The notes beneath the pieces were generated by a model. It was not told where the DNA came from. It searched no databases and was given only the letters and a program-made list of their open reading frames with translations. 12,182 nt of DNA from Anaerolineaceae bacterium (lineage in GTDB: Bacteria > Chloroflexota > Anaerolineae > Anaerolineales > Villigracilaceae). This document shows, in pieces, positions 6,001 through 12,182 of this stretch (the stretch's first letter is position 1; each line of letters begins with the position of its first letter). The stretch is from NCBI GenBank assembly GCA_009885445.1, contig VFKQ01000076.1:1-12182 (forward strand). The letters are read 5' to 3'. The position numbers were made by a program, and so were the translations under genes.

Positions 6001-7301
6001 GCTTCGGGGCCGGAGCTGGCAACCGCCAGCGCGGAGGGATGGACATATTTTTTCGCGGCGGCCTGCACATCTTCGCGCTTCACGGCGTTGATTTTCTGCG
6101 CGTAATTGCGCAAGTGGTCGAGGCCCAGATTAAAACGTTCCATGTTTAGAATCGCACCCGCCACGCCGCCGTTTGATTCAAGCGAGATTGGGAGCCTGCC
6201 CAGAAAGTTGGCTTTGCAATCCGCCAACTCTTTTGCAGTGACGCCCTTCTTCACAAATTTCTCAAGCTCTTTGATGATCAAATCAATAGCGCGTTTGGTG
6301 TTGGCCGCGCTCACACCGGCGGTCACATCCCAGGTGCCGGGACCAATGCCGCCGCTGAGACTGCTGGAGGCGTGATACGCCAGCCCAGCCTTCTCGCGCA
6401 CCACGTCACCGATGCGGCCCATCATGCCAAATTGACCCAACACCGAATTGCCCAACGACGCCGCCAGATAATCCGGCTCTTTGCGCCGCGGGCCAGACAT
6501 GCCGAGCACGATGTCAGTCTGTGTTTTGCCTTCAATCGCATGATGACGACGCACAGTTTTTTTCAACACGGGCGCATCCGGAATCTCTGGGCGTGTCACT
6601 TGATTCGGATTCTTCCAACTACCCAGCGCGGCCTGCACTTTTTCGACGGCGCGCTGCGGGTCAATGCCGCCCACCACAGCAATGACAAAATTTTTCGGCC
6701 CAAACGTGCGCCGATGAAAATTAATCATATCGTCGCGCGTGATGGCGGCAATCGTCTCGGGCCAGCCATCGTCGGGGCGGCTATAAGGGTGGCCCTCAAA
6801 GACAATCTGGTCGAAGATGATGTCGGCCATATCGGCAGTATCCTGCGCGCGGATGGCCAGCCCGGCCAAGAATTGCGCGCGCAGTCGCTCCACGTGCTCA
6901 ATCGGAAAAGCGGGGAACTGCAAAGTTTCTGCGAGCACGCCCAACACCAAAGACAAATCTTCGGCCAGCGCGCGTCCGCCAAAATTTGAGTTGTACGTAC
7001 CCGAGTCAAAACCGAGCGTTGCGCCCGCAGATTCGAGCGCGCCATAAATACTTTGCATGTCGCGCTTCGCGGTGCCGCGCATCAAACTCGTGCAGACGAA
7101 ATCCGCCAACCCGAGTTTGTCGTCGGTTTCAAACAAACTGCCGCTGGCGAAATATCCGCTGACCATCACGGACGGGCTATTAAAATTCGGGCGACTTAAA
7201 ACCGTGATGCCATTAGGCAAAACGACGCGATGGATATCGTCCGGCCCGGGCAAAGAATTCTGTCTCACGTTTCGGGACTGCTGTAAGCGGGTTGCCATCA
7301 T
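5997..7301 (-). CDS. M16 family peptidase-like protein, metal site lost (non-catalytic partner)
   Basis: 434 aa. Overall M16B architecture: two related halves, VLPNGITVLSRPNFNSPSV near 26-45, FGPKNFVIAVVGGIDPQ in the first half, and a C-terminal half with the GPGTWDVTAGVS and VKREDVQAAAKKYV blocks. At the place of the HxxEH zinc motif it has D67-F-V-C70-T71, so all three residues are replaced. M16B enzymes often occur as a catalytic plus a non-catalytic subunit, as in the mitochondrial processing peptidase, so this is probably the partner of the gene just upstream. Start: two ATGs in tandem at 7301 and 7298; GGAGG (7306-7310) is 4 and 7 nt from them, so 7298 may be the one used. The frame is open to 7433 but that would overlap the upstream gene. 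The 7301 start forms TAATG with the upstream stop. No signal peptide is seen; likely cytoplasmic. Confidence 0.9.
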   Translation of the reverse strand: MMATRLQQSRNVRQNSLPGPDDIHRVVLPNGITVLSRPNFNSPSVMVSGYFASGSLFETDDKLGLADFVCTSLMRGTAKRDMQSIYGALESAGATLGFDSGTYNSNFGGRALAEDLSLVLGVLAETLQFPAFPIEHVERLRAQFLAGLAIRAQDTADMADIIFDQIVFEGHPYSRPDDGWPETIAAITRDDMINFHRRTFGPKNFVIAVVGGIDPQRAVEKVQAALGSWKNPNQVTRPEIPDAPVLKKTVRRHHAIEGKTQTDIVLGMSGPRRKEPDYLAASLGNSVLGQFGMMGRIGDVVREKAGLAYHASSSLSGGIGPGTWDVTAGVSAANTKRAIDLIIKELEKFVKKGVTAKELADCKANFLGRLPISLESNGGVAGAILNMERFNLGLDHLRNYAQKINAVKREDVQAAAKKYVHPSALAVASSGPEA

Positions 7302-8587
7302 TATGCCTCCTCCCCGCCCGTAGGCAGATACGTCCCCACGACGCGGCTGGACGGACGGAAATATTCGCGCGCCACGCGTTGGATGTCTTTGGGCGTGACC
7401 TTTGAAAGTTTTTGCAAATAGGTTAAGAACCACTCATAACTGGCGAACATCTCTGAGTAGCCCATCCAAAAAGCCTGATTGGTGATGCTCTCACTGCCAT
7501 ATGCAAACAAAGCCTTGGCCTGTTTGATTGCAATCGCAATCTCATCTTTGCTGACAAGTTCATCCTGCACACGCAGTATTTCCGCATCCAGTGCGGCCAG
7601 CGCTTCTTGCGGCGTGCGTTTCTGATGCACGGTGAGGGTGAACGTGTACATGAACGGGTCAATCGTGGCGCTCGAGCCACCGGAAAAACCGACAGCGAAT
7701 TCTTTGTCAATCAACGCGCGATAGAGGCGCGAGGTGCGATTCGAGATTCCGCCGCCGAATATGTTGAGGTTGCTCGGGCCGGCCAGCAGACTGTCGAGCA
7801 CGGAGAGGGCGTAGAAGTCGGGGTGCGAGGCGGCTGGGAAGCGGTACGCGGCTTGGAGGTAGGTCGTCTCTCCGGGCCCGGACATGCTCAGGGTCAGCTG
7901 GCCGGCCTGGGCGGGTTCCGAACGTTTTAATCGCGGCGGAGTCGCCTTCGAGCGGATTGGTCCAAATAATTTTTTGATACGCGCGAGCATGTCTTTCGTT
8001 TTGAAATCTCCGGCGACGGCCATGACGGCGTTGTTGGGCGCGTAAAATGTTTTGTAATGTTGAAACAAATCGTCACGAGTGATGGTGTGCAGGTCGGCGA
8101 GGTCGCCGATGACTTCGTGATGATAAGGGTGGATGCGGAAGGCGGCGTGTTGCACGGCTTCGGCGAGGCGGAAGAGCGGCTCGTTTTCGTGACCTTCGCG
8201 CTCCGAGATAATGACGGTGCGCTCGGAGGCAACTTCTTTTGCGTCGAAGTGACTGTTGACCATGCGGTCAGCTTCGAGACGCAGGGCCAGGTCAATTTTG
8301 TCGGCGGGCATGGTTTCAAAATAGGTGGTCCAGTCGGTGGAGGTGAAGGCGTTCCACGAACCGCCCTCGCGCGAGATGGACTTGTCTAAAATTTGCGCGG
8401 GGAATTTTGTGGTGCCTTTGAATTGCATGTGTTCGGTCCAATGCGAGATGCCGGTCTTGCCGGTGTGCTCGTCTTTGGAGCCGACGCGATACCAGACCCA
8501 CGAAGAGATGATCGGCGCGCTGTGAATCTCTTTGAGGAAAACTGTCAGGCCATTCGAGAGTTTTACTTTGGTGAATTCTTTTTTCAT
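7301..8587 (-). CDS. M16 family zinc metallopeptidase, catalytic subunit
   Basis: 428 aa. An inverted zinc motif H49-W-T-E52-H53 lies in GISHWTEHMQFKGT, with E52 as the catalytic base. The third ligand E129 (IISER) lies exactly 76 residues after H53, the spacing known for mitochondrial processing peptidase and other M16 members. The N-terminal block KVKLSNGLTVFLKE and the family segments NAFTSTDWTTYF (79-90) and HPYHHEVIGD follow. Members cleave short peptides or unfolded proteins inside a clamshell formed by two M16 units; here the second unit is supplied by the downstream gene. The natural substrate cannot be told from sequence. No signal peptide or TM segment. Start ATG 8585-8587 is preceded by GGAG (8592-8595) at 4 nt. 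Confidence 0.95.
   Translation of the reverse strand: MKKEFTKVKLSNGLTVFLKEIHSAPIISSWVWYRVGSKDEHTGKTGISHWTEHMQFKGTTKFPAQILDKSISREGGSWNAFTSTDWTTYFETMPADKIDLALRLEADRMVNSHFDAKEVASERTVIISEREGHENEPLFRLAEAVQHAAFRIHPYHHEVIGDLADLHTITRDDLFQHYKTFYAPNNAVMAVAGDFKTKDMLARIKKLFGPIRSKATPPRLKRSEPAQAGQLTLSMSGPGETTYLQAAYRFPAASHPDFYALSVLDSLLAGPSNLNIFGGGISNRTSRLYRALIDKEFAVGFSGGSSATIDPFMYTFTLTVHQKRTPQEALAALDAEILRVQDELVSKDEIAIAIKQAKALFAYGSESITNQAFWMGYSEMFASYEWFLTYLQKLSKVTPKDIQRVAREYFRPSSRVVGTYLPTGGEEA
7306..7310 (-). promoter_or_regulatory. Shine-Dalgarno GGAGG setting the start of the non-catalytic M16 gene
   Basis: GGAGG lies inside the last codons of the upstream M16 gene and is followed by CATA and the tandem ATG ATG. 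It excludes the longer frame starting at 7433. Confidence 0.75.
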
Positions 8588-8600
8588 GGGGCTCCGGGGC

Positions 8601-8653
8601 GAGTTGCGAGTTGTGAGTTAGGTGTTTCCGTGTCTACCTGTTTACCTGTCTAC
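8601..8653. repeat. Two short tandem repeats in the spacer between operon genes
   Basis: GAGTTGC, GAGTTGT and GAGTTAG (8601-8621) are three 7-bp units. TCTACCTG, TTTACCTG and TCTAC (8633-8653) are 2.6 units of 8 bp. They occupy most of the 70-bp gap between the membrane-protein gene and the M16 gene. They resemble the short tandem heptamer-type repeats described from cyanobacteria (STRR). Confidence 0.6.
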
Positions 8654-8657
8654 GTCC

Positions 8658-9503
8658 TCACGGCGTGGGACAAATCGGCAGACCGTCTGCGCCGACGGCT
8701 TTCGGGTCAAGCAGACAATACAACGGACGAATGACGTCCTGCAAACCGACAAATGGATTGTGCAAGTCGGTTTGGTTTAGCGGAATGTCCACCGGCACGA
8801 TCAGGCTGACGGGTACTTGTTTATCCACGGGCACGGTCAGCGTCAGCATGATGGGCAAGCGTGTGCCCGCCGGCAGGACGACGTTGGCCGGCGCGTTGGT
8901 GATGTTCAGCCCGCCGGTCGTCAGCGTGATGCGCGCGCCGTTGATGGGCGTATCCTGCGTGAGTATTACCTCTAGTTGCTGATTAATTTGAATATCAAAC
9001 TTGACCGGAACTTGCAGGGTGATGGGAATCTCGGTGCGAATGTGCGCGGCGTCCATCTTGACGAAGTTGTTGTACAAGCCGCTGACGGTGTCAATCGGCA
9101 AAGCCATCAACTCAGAGACGCGGCTCAAGCTGACTTGCATGCGCGCAATTTGTCCGTAGAGCACGAGCACCACGACGAGCAAAATGATGTTCACCACCAG
9201 CGAAAAGATGCCGGTCAGCGTCCAGAAAGCCGGGCCGAAGCGGCCTCCGCTGTATGAAGGCGTTGATTCTTTCGGCGAGCTATAGGCCGCAGGAGTGTAA
9301 GTTTGTGCGGGCGCAGGAACAGGCGCAACCACTTTTGGCGTCGTCGCCGCTGGCGGCTTTTTGCCCACGCGCGGCAGGCGATCCATCAGCGATTGCTTCA
9401 CCGGCGGCGGCGCGGGTTCGGCTTCCTCGCCCGCAGAAAGGATGGCGCGAAAGCGGGCGGTGTTTTCGTCTTTTTTGTTGCTCGGAGAATTGGGTTTTGT
9501 CAT
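8658..9503 (-). CDS. Single-pass membrane protein of unknown function
   Basis: 281 aa, not recognised. Residues 1-90 are a charged, Pro/Ala-rich, probably disordered cytoplasmic region containing LMDRLPRVGKKPP (39-51). A strongly hydrophobic stretch (about 93-117) is the only transmembrane segment. After it come a helical region (118-150) and a beta-rich outer domain with recurring short Val/Pro strands: ITLQVPVKF, LTLTVPVDK, VSLIVPVDIPL. The C-terminal part has two cysteines (C263, C278) that could form a disulfide. With no cleavage site the topology is likely N-in/C-out. Start chosen at ATG 9503 because AGGAGG (9508-9513) precedes it by 4 nt; the frame is open to 9572 but the extra residues come from a repeat-rich spacer. 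First gene of the operon with the M16 pair and acpS, 70 bp upstream of the catalytic M16; a functional link is unproven. Confidence 0.85.
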   Translation of the reverse strand: MTKPNSPSNKKDENTARFRAILSAGEEAEPAPPPVKQSLMDRLPRVGKKPPAATTPKVVAPVPAPAQTYTPAAYSSPKESTPSYSGGRFGPAFWTLTGIFSLVVNIILLVVVLVLYGQIARMQVSLSRVSELMALPIDTVSGLYNNFVKMDAAHIRTEIPITLQVPVKFDIQINQQLEVILTQDTPINGARITLTTGGLNITNAPANVVLPAGTRLPIMLTLTVPVDKQVPVSLIVPVDIPLNQTDLHNPFVGLQDVIRPLYCLLDPKAVGADGLPICPTP

Positions 9504-9507
9504 GTCG

Positions 9508-9513
9508 CCTCCT
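9508..9513 (-). promoter_or_regulatory. Strong Shine-Dalgarno AGGAGG setting the start of the membrane-protein gene
   Basis: AGGAGG on the minus strand, 4 nt before ATG 9503. It argues against the upstream in-frame ATG at 9572. Confidence 0.8.
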
Positions 9514-9531
9514 GCAAATGCGGTGAACGCA

Positions 9532-9540
9532 ATCTTAACA
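9532..9540 (-). promoter_or_regulatory. Possible extended -10 of the minus-strand operon
   Basis: On the minus strand TGT-TAAGAT has the TGn extension and four of six -10 positions, but no recognisable -35 lies 16-18 bp upstream. Weak candidate. Confidence 0.3.
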
Positions 9541-9558
9541 CAGACAGGGAAATTCTTA

Positions 9559-9648
9559 GCCACGGATTTCACTGATTTCCACTGATTTTAAGACTTACGC
9601 GATTCAAAATTCTTTGCCACGAATTATGCTAATTTTCGCTAATTTTCT
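9559..9648. repeat. Degenerate dispersed repeat, copy 2, with internal direct repeats
   Basis: It shares the blocks AGACTTA, ATTCAAAATTCTTT, GCCACGAATT and GCTAA with the copy at 5483-5535. Inside are an exact 10-bp direct repeat GCTAATTTTC (9628-9637 and 9638-9647) and a doubled CACTGATTT motif (9570-9588). Confidence 0.65.
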
Positions 9649-9665
9649 AAATAACCGAAACCTTA

Positions 9666-9718
9666 GCCATAGAGTTCACAGAGTTTTTTCTCGGGGTTTT
9701 CTCTGCGCGCTCTGTGGC
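9666..9718. repeat. Imperfect inverted repeat, 18-bp arms (14 of 18 paired)
   Basis: Arm GCCATAGAGTTCACAGAG (9666-9683) pairs with CTCTGCGCGCTCTGTGGC (9701-9718). The loop is 17 nt. The CACAGAG...CTCTGTGG sequence looks like another low-complexity spacer repeat rather than a terminator. Confidence 0.6.
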
Positions 9719-9751
9719 AAAAATAAATCGCGGACGAAAATCACATCGCGC

Positions 9752-9780
9752 TTGTCCATGCCAGCCTTTTCACATATAAT
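9752..9780 (+). promoter_or_regulatory. Predicted promoter of the flavoprotein gene
   Basis: TTGTCC (9752-9757, four of six) and a perfect TATAAT (9775-9780) are separated by 17 bp. The expected start near 9787 gives a leader of about 24 nt containing GGAGGA. Confidence 0.7.
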
Positions 9781-9800
9781 CCCACGCATTAAGAATCTCT

Positions 9801-9806
9801 GGAGGA
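9801..9806 (+). promoter_or_regulatory. Shine-Dalgarno GGAGGA fixing a TTG start
   Basis: GGAGGA ends 4 nt before TTG 9811. No ATG is near; the TTG is followed at once by residues leading into the FAD-binding motif. Confidence 0.8.
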
Positions 9807-9810
9807 ACTT

Positions 9811-11118
9811 TTGTCAACATCGAATCAGAATCTCGTCGCAGTCATCGGCGCGGGGCCGGCAGGTTTGTTTGGCGCGCGCGAGATCGCCAACGCTGGCGCG
9901 CGCGTTGTGCTTTTTAATCGCGACATCAAAGCCGGCGGTCTCGCCGAATACGGCATCTACCCCGACAAGCACGTGATGAAAGAAGGCCTGCGCAAACAAT
10001 TTCGCGGCGTGCTCGACAACCCAAACATAGATTACTACGGCAACGTCAACCTCGGCGCGCAGGGCACCCTCTCGCTCGACGATCTGCGCGGCATGGGCTT
10101 TCAGGCCATCCTCGTCGCCGTCGGCGCGCAGGGCACCAAGTGGCTCGGTCTCCCCGGCGAAGATTTGCGCGGCGTGTATCACGCCAAAGACGTGGTTTAT
10201 TTTTACAATCATCTGCCGCCCTTCAGCACACAAGAATTTTATTTCGGCAAACGCTGTGCCGTCGTCGGCGCGGGCAACGTGATGGTTGACATCTCGCGCT
10301 ACCTCCTGCACACCGCCAAAGTGGACGAAGTCATCTCGGTGGTGCGACGCGGCCCGAATGAGATTAACTTCACCAAAGAAGAGATGAAGCACCTCATCGC
10401 GAATCTCGACATGCCAACATTCGACTCAGAACTCTCGCGCGTTTCGCCCTCCCTAACCGCGATCGGACAGCCGCCCGAAGCGGGTCGCCACAAAATTTTA
10501 GATGCCCTAGCGAAAGCGGACCCCAAGACCGCTGACGGCAAATTCCGTTTCGAGTTCCTGGCCTCACCCACGCAAATGCTCGGCGAAAACGGCGCGCTGA
10601 CTCATCTCGAAATTGAAGATAATATTTTGTCTCTCAAAGACGGTGAAGTCAAAGCGCGCGGCACGGGGGACAAACGCACCATCGCCGTAGACACGGTCAT
10701 CTTCGCCATCGGCGATAAAGTGGACGAAACTTTTGGTCTGCCCATAGACGGCAATGAATTTGTCAAAAGCGCGGAACCAAAATTTGCCATTGACGGCATC
10801 TCGTACGAATCAACGCTCGAGGGAGTCTTCGTCGGCGGCTGGTCGCGCAAGGCCAGCGAAGGACTCGTGGGTGTGGCGCGCAAAGACGGCACCAACGCCG
10901 CCCGCGCTGTGGCAAAATATTTGCAAACGCTCGGGCCAGCGTCACTGGACGAAGAGGCGCTCGCCGCAAAGTTAAAAGCCAGCGGCTCCCCTGTTGTGAC
11001 GAAGGAAGATATCAAAAAGCTCGAAGCTGTCGAAGCCGAAGAAGCCAAGAAGCGCGGACTTGAAGAATACAAGTTCGATAGCAACGATGAGATGTTGAAA
11101 GCGATGGGGTTGGGGTAA
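9811..11118 (+). CDS. FAD/NAD(P)-dependent oxidoreductase, ferredoxin-NADP reductase (adrenodoxin-reductase type) / GltD-like
   Basis: 435 aa, cytoplasmic flavoprotein. The N-terminal FAD-binding dinucleotide fold shows GAGPAG (13-18), an R32-xxxF strand end, and KAGGLAEYGIYPDKH (40-54) as in GltD and adrenodoxin reductase. The second nucleotide fold begins VVGAGNVMVD (151-160), close to the GxGNVAxD motif of adrenodoxin-type reductases, followed by VVRRG (177-181), a probable NADPH phosphate-binding pair of arginines. Residues 338-366 (GVFVGGWSRKASEGLVGVARKDG...) match the C-terminal FAD-binding segment with GW. It could transfer electrons between NADPH and a ferredoxin, or serve another acceptor; the partner is not in the window. 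Residues about 372-435 are an added Lys/Glu/Ala-rich tail not expected in the core family. The start is TTG, supported by GGAGGA. Single-gene unit with its own promoter. Confidence 0.88.
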   Translation: MSTSNQNLVAVIGAGPAGLFGAREIANAGARVVLFNRDIKAGGLAEYGIYPDKHVMKEGLRKQFRGVLDNPNIDYYGNVNLGAQGTLSLDDLRGMGFQAILVAVGAQGTKWLGLPGEDLRGVYHAKDVVYFYNHLPPFSTQEFYFGKRCAVVGAGNVMVDISRYLLHTAKVDEVISVVRRGPNEINFTKEEMKHLIANLDMPTFDSELSRVSPSLTAIGQPPEAGRHKILDALAKADPKTADGKFRFEFLASPTQMLGENGALTHLEIEDNILSLKDGEVKARGTGDKRTIAVDTVIFAIGDKVDETFGLPIDGNEFVKSAEPKFAIDGISYESTLEGVFVGGWSRKASEGLVGVARKDGTNAARAVAKYLQTLGPASLDEEALAAKLKASGSPVVTKEDIKKLEAVEAEEAKKRGLEEYKFDSNDEMLKAMGLG

Positions 11119-11144
11119 AAACGTAGTTCGACCCTTATCCCCGG

Positions 11145-11169
11145 CCCTTCTCCCTAAAAGGGAGAAGGG
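11145..11169. repeat. Perfect 11-bp hairpin, dispersed-repeat type
   Basis: CCCTTCTCCCT (11145-11155) pairs with AGGGAGAAGGG (11159-11169) around AAA. No T-run follows, so it is not by itself an intrinsic terminator. The preceding CCCTTATCCCCGGC is the sort of sequence that accompanies such CCCTTCTCCC hairpins in many bacterial spacers (from memory). Confidence 0.6.
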
Positions 11170-11178
11170 AGTCAGAAC

Positions 11179-11213
11179 AAAAATCCGAAGTCTCATAGAC
11201 TTCGGATTTTTTT
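11179..11213. terminator. Bidirectional terminator overlapping the 3' end of purB
   Basis: AAAAATCCGAAGTCT (11179-11193) pairs perfectly with AGACTTCGGATTTTT (11197-11211) around CAT. Seven T follow on the plus strand (11207-11213), and five T close the minus-strand side. The purB stop codon (11193-11195) lies at the stem/loop boundary, and the right arm encodes the last residues KIRSL of PurB. Confidence 0.9.
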
Positions 11214-12182
11214 CGCCAACTCCCGCGCGCGATGAGGCGCGTCGCCCACATAGTCGGCGTAATCCAACTTCTTGCGCATCTCCCCCTCTGACAAATATTT
11301 ATGCAACTCAGCGTCGTTAACTAAAGACTCAATCAACGGATTCTCGTCGCCGTGACGGATTGCGTCCCAGGCGGCGAGGCTGTGCGCGCGAATCTTTTCG
11401 TGCATTAGTTGACGGTCCGCGCCGGATTTGACGAGGGCCATCATGAGTCTTTCGGTGGCGGCGAACGGGCCGTAGATGGCGAGGTTGCGCGCGGCTGAGT
11501 CCGCGTCGAAGCGCAGGCCCGCTAACAGCGCGGAGGTGGTGCGCAGGATTTCGTCTGCGGCGAGGAAAGATTCGGGGAGCAGAATCCGCCGATTGGCCGA
11601 GTCGTCCAGAGTGCGTTCCAAAAGAGAATTTGCGGCGTTGTCCCAGGCGAGGCGCGGGAGGGTGGCGAGGTAGCGCGCGAGCGAGTCGATTTTTTCGGCG
11701 CGGATGGGATTGCGTTTGAAGGGCATGGCCGAGGAGCCGACTTGTTTTTCGGCGAAGGGTTCGCTGAGTTCGCCGATGGGCGGGGACTGGAGCAGGCGCA
11801 GGTCGAAGGCGAATTTGTGCAGTGAGGCAGCGAGGGCGGCGAGTGCGTTGACGACGATGAAGTCTTGGCGGCGCGGATAGGTTTGGGAGGCGATGGAAAA
11901 AAATGGAAGCTCAAGTTTTTTAGAAAGTTTATTTTCAAACGCGGATAAATTTTCGACGCCAATTAATTCTGCATAACTCGCGGAGGTTCCGACCGCGCCT
12001 TTGAATCCCTTGCCCCTGATTGCTGACCGCTGACCGCTGACCGCTTCATAATCCTCCAGCAAATCCTGCGCATACATCGCAAACCTGTAGCCGAGAGTCG
12101 TCGGTTCGGCGGGCTGGAGATGCGTGAAGGCGATGACGGGTGTGTCGGCGTATTGCTCAATAAGATTCGCAAATAAATTTAA
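11193..12182 (-). CDS. purB: Adenylosuccinate lyase, C-terminal part (5' truncated by window edge)
   Basis: 329 residues are visible; the frame stays open to the right edge, so the ATG at 12077 is internal. It catalyses SAICAR to AICAR and adenylosuccinate to AMP, two steps of purine synthesis, as a homotetramer in the cytoplasm. From the edge: TPVIAFTHLQPAEPTTLGYRFA carries the TH-x-QPA active-site block. Then RGKGFKGAVGTSASYAEL, TYPRRQDF, and the fumarase/aspartase-superfamily signature GSSAMPFKRNP (about 11706-11738), holding the mobile catalytic loop. LLERTLDDSANRR and a helical C-terminal domain follow. A 7-bp tandem repeat lies in the coding sequence at 12022-12045 just before RGKG; the segment length there agrees with the family as I remember it, so the frame is not broken. 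Confidence 0.94.
   Translation of the reverse strand, partial: LNLFANLIEQYADTPVIAFTHLQPAEPTTLGYRFAMYAQDLLEDYEAVSGQRSAIRGKGFKGAVGTSASYAELIGVENLSAFENKLSKKLELPFFSIASQTYPRRQDFIVVNALAALAASLHKFAFDLRLLQSPPIGELSEPFAEKQVGSSAMPFKRNPIRAEKIDSLARYLATLPRLAWDNAANSLLERTLDDSANRRILLPESFLAADEILRTTSALLAGLRFDADSAARNLAIYGPFAATERLMMALVKSGADRQLMHEKIRAHSLAAWDAIRHGDENPLIESLVNDAELHKYLSEGEMRKKLDYADYVGDAPHRARELAKKIRSL
12022..12045. repeat. 7-bp tandem repeat (GCTGACC, 3.4 units) inside purB
   Basis: Exact units lie at 12022-12028, 12029-12035 and 12036-12042, followed by GCT. On the coding strand it reads GGTCAGC repeated, translated in three successive frames as part of EAVSGQRSAI. Because 7 is not a multiple of 3, gain or loss of one unit would shift the purB frame. 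Confidence 0.8.

Larger units (their letters stand above)
9504..9810. other. Divergent intergenic region (307 bp) between the membrane-protein operon and the flavoprotein gene
   Basis: No gene is seen. It holds the Shine-Dalgarno and a candidate promoter of the minus-strand operon on the left, two dispersed repeat modules in the middle (9559-9648 and 9666-9718), and the plus-strand promoter and Shine-Dalgarno of the flavoprotein gene on the right. Confidence 0.8.

Noticed and set aside
6372..6989. 205-residue plus-strand open frame opposite the non-catalytic M16 gene
   Set aside because: Overlaps a coding sequence with full M16 architecture on the other strand; its composition looks like antisense.
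7302..7433. Longer start (7433) for the non-catalytic M16 protein
   Set aside because: It would overlap the end of the catalytic M16 gene by 130 bp, while GGAGG plus tandem ATG at 7301/7298 gives a normal start.
8601..8653. CRISPR-like array
   Set aside because: Units are only 7-8 bp with no spacers; simple tandem repeats.
9814..10392. 192-residue minus-strand open frame opposite the flavoprotein
   Set aside because: Lies wholly within the FAD/NADP-binding region encoded on the plus strand; no independent start signals.

Overview
The window reads like chromosomal DNA of a free-living bacterium, most likely Chloroflexota (Anaerolineae-like). The evidence is indirect: a LysM protein on a Thr/Pro-rich stalk typical of that class, the style of the ArgRS and PurB sequences, TTG start codons, and intergenic spacers full of degenerate dispersed repeats. 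No 16S or other phylogenetic marker is present, so the assignment is an inference. I see no phage, IS element, CRISPR array, tRNA or rRNA. Most genes are housekeeping.

Layout, left to right. (1) The 3' two-fifths of uvrA (+), cut by the left edge, followed by a 110-bp imperfect palindrome. (2) A membrane-anchored double-LysM protein (+). (3) rpsT (S20, +) with its own promoter, a TTG start and a strong terminator. (4) argS (+), with an extended -10 so close to its ATG that the mRNA looks leaderless, ending in a strong terminator. (5) An uncharacterised 269-aa P-loop ATPase (+), similar in layout to a single FtsK/EssC-type motor domain. Its promoter carries a perfect AGAAC-N4-GTTCT inverted repeat that fits the Gram-positive LexA (SOS) operator. 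(6) A bidirectional terminator separates it from a minus-strand operon transcribed from about 9.5 kb down to 5.6 kb: a single-pass membrane protein of unknown function, a catalytic M16 zinc peptidase, a metal-site-less M16 partner, and acpS. (7) A divergent spacer (9504-9810) rich in repeats. (8) A ferredoxin-NADP reductase / GltD-like flavoprotein (+) with an unusual charged C-terminal tail. (9) A hairpin-dense 74-bp junction, then purB (-), which runs off the right edge.

How the genes relate. UvrA (excision repair) and the putatively LexA-controlled ATPase are the only DNA-metabolism genes and are not adjacent. rpsT and argS both serve translation but have separate promoters and terminators. 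The two M16 proteins are expected to form a heterodimer, since one has the complete HxxEH...E site and the other has lost it. Their overlapping stop/start codons (TAATG, then ATGA into acpS) indicate translational coupling.

The best candidate for something undescribed is the small ATPase with the LexA-like operator. The second is a 7-bp tandem repeat that forms part of the purB reading frame.
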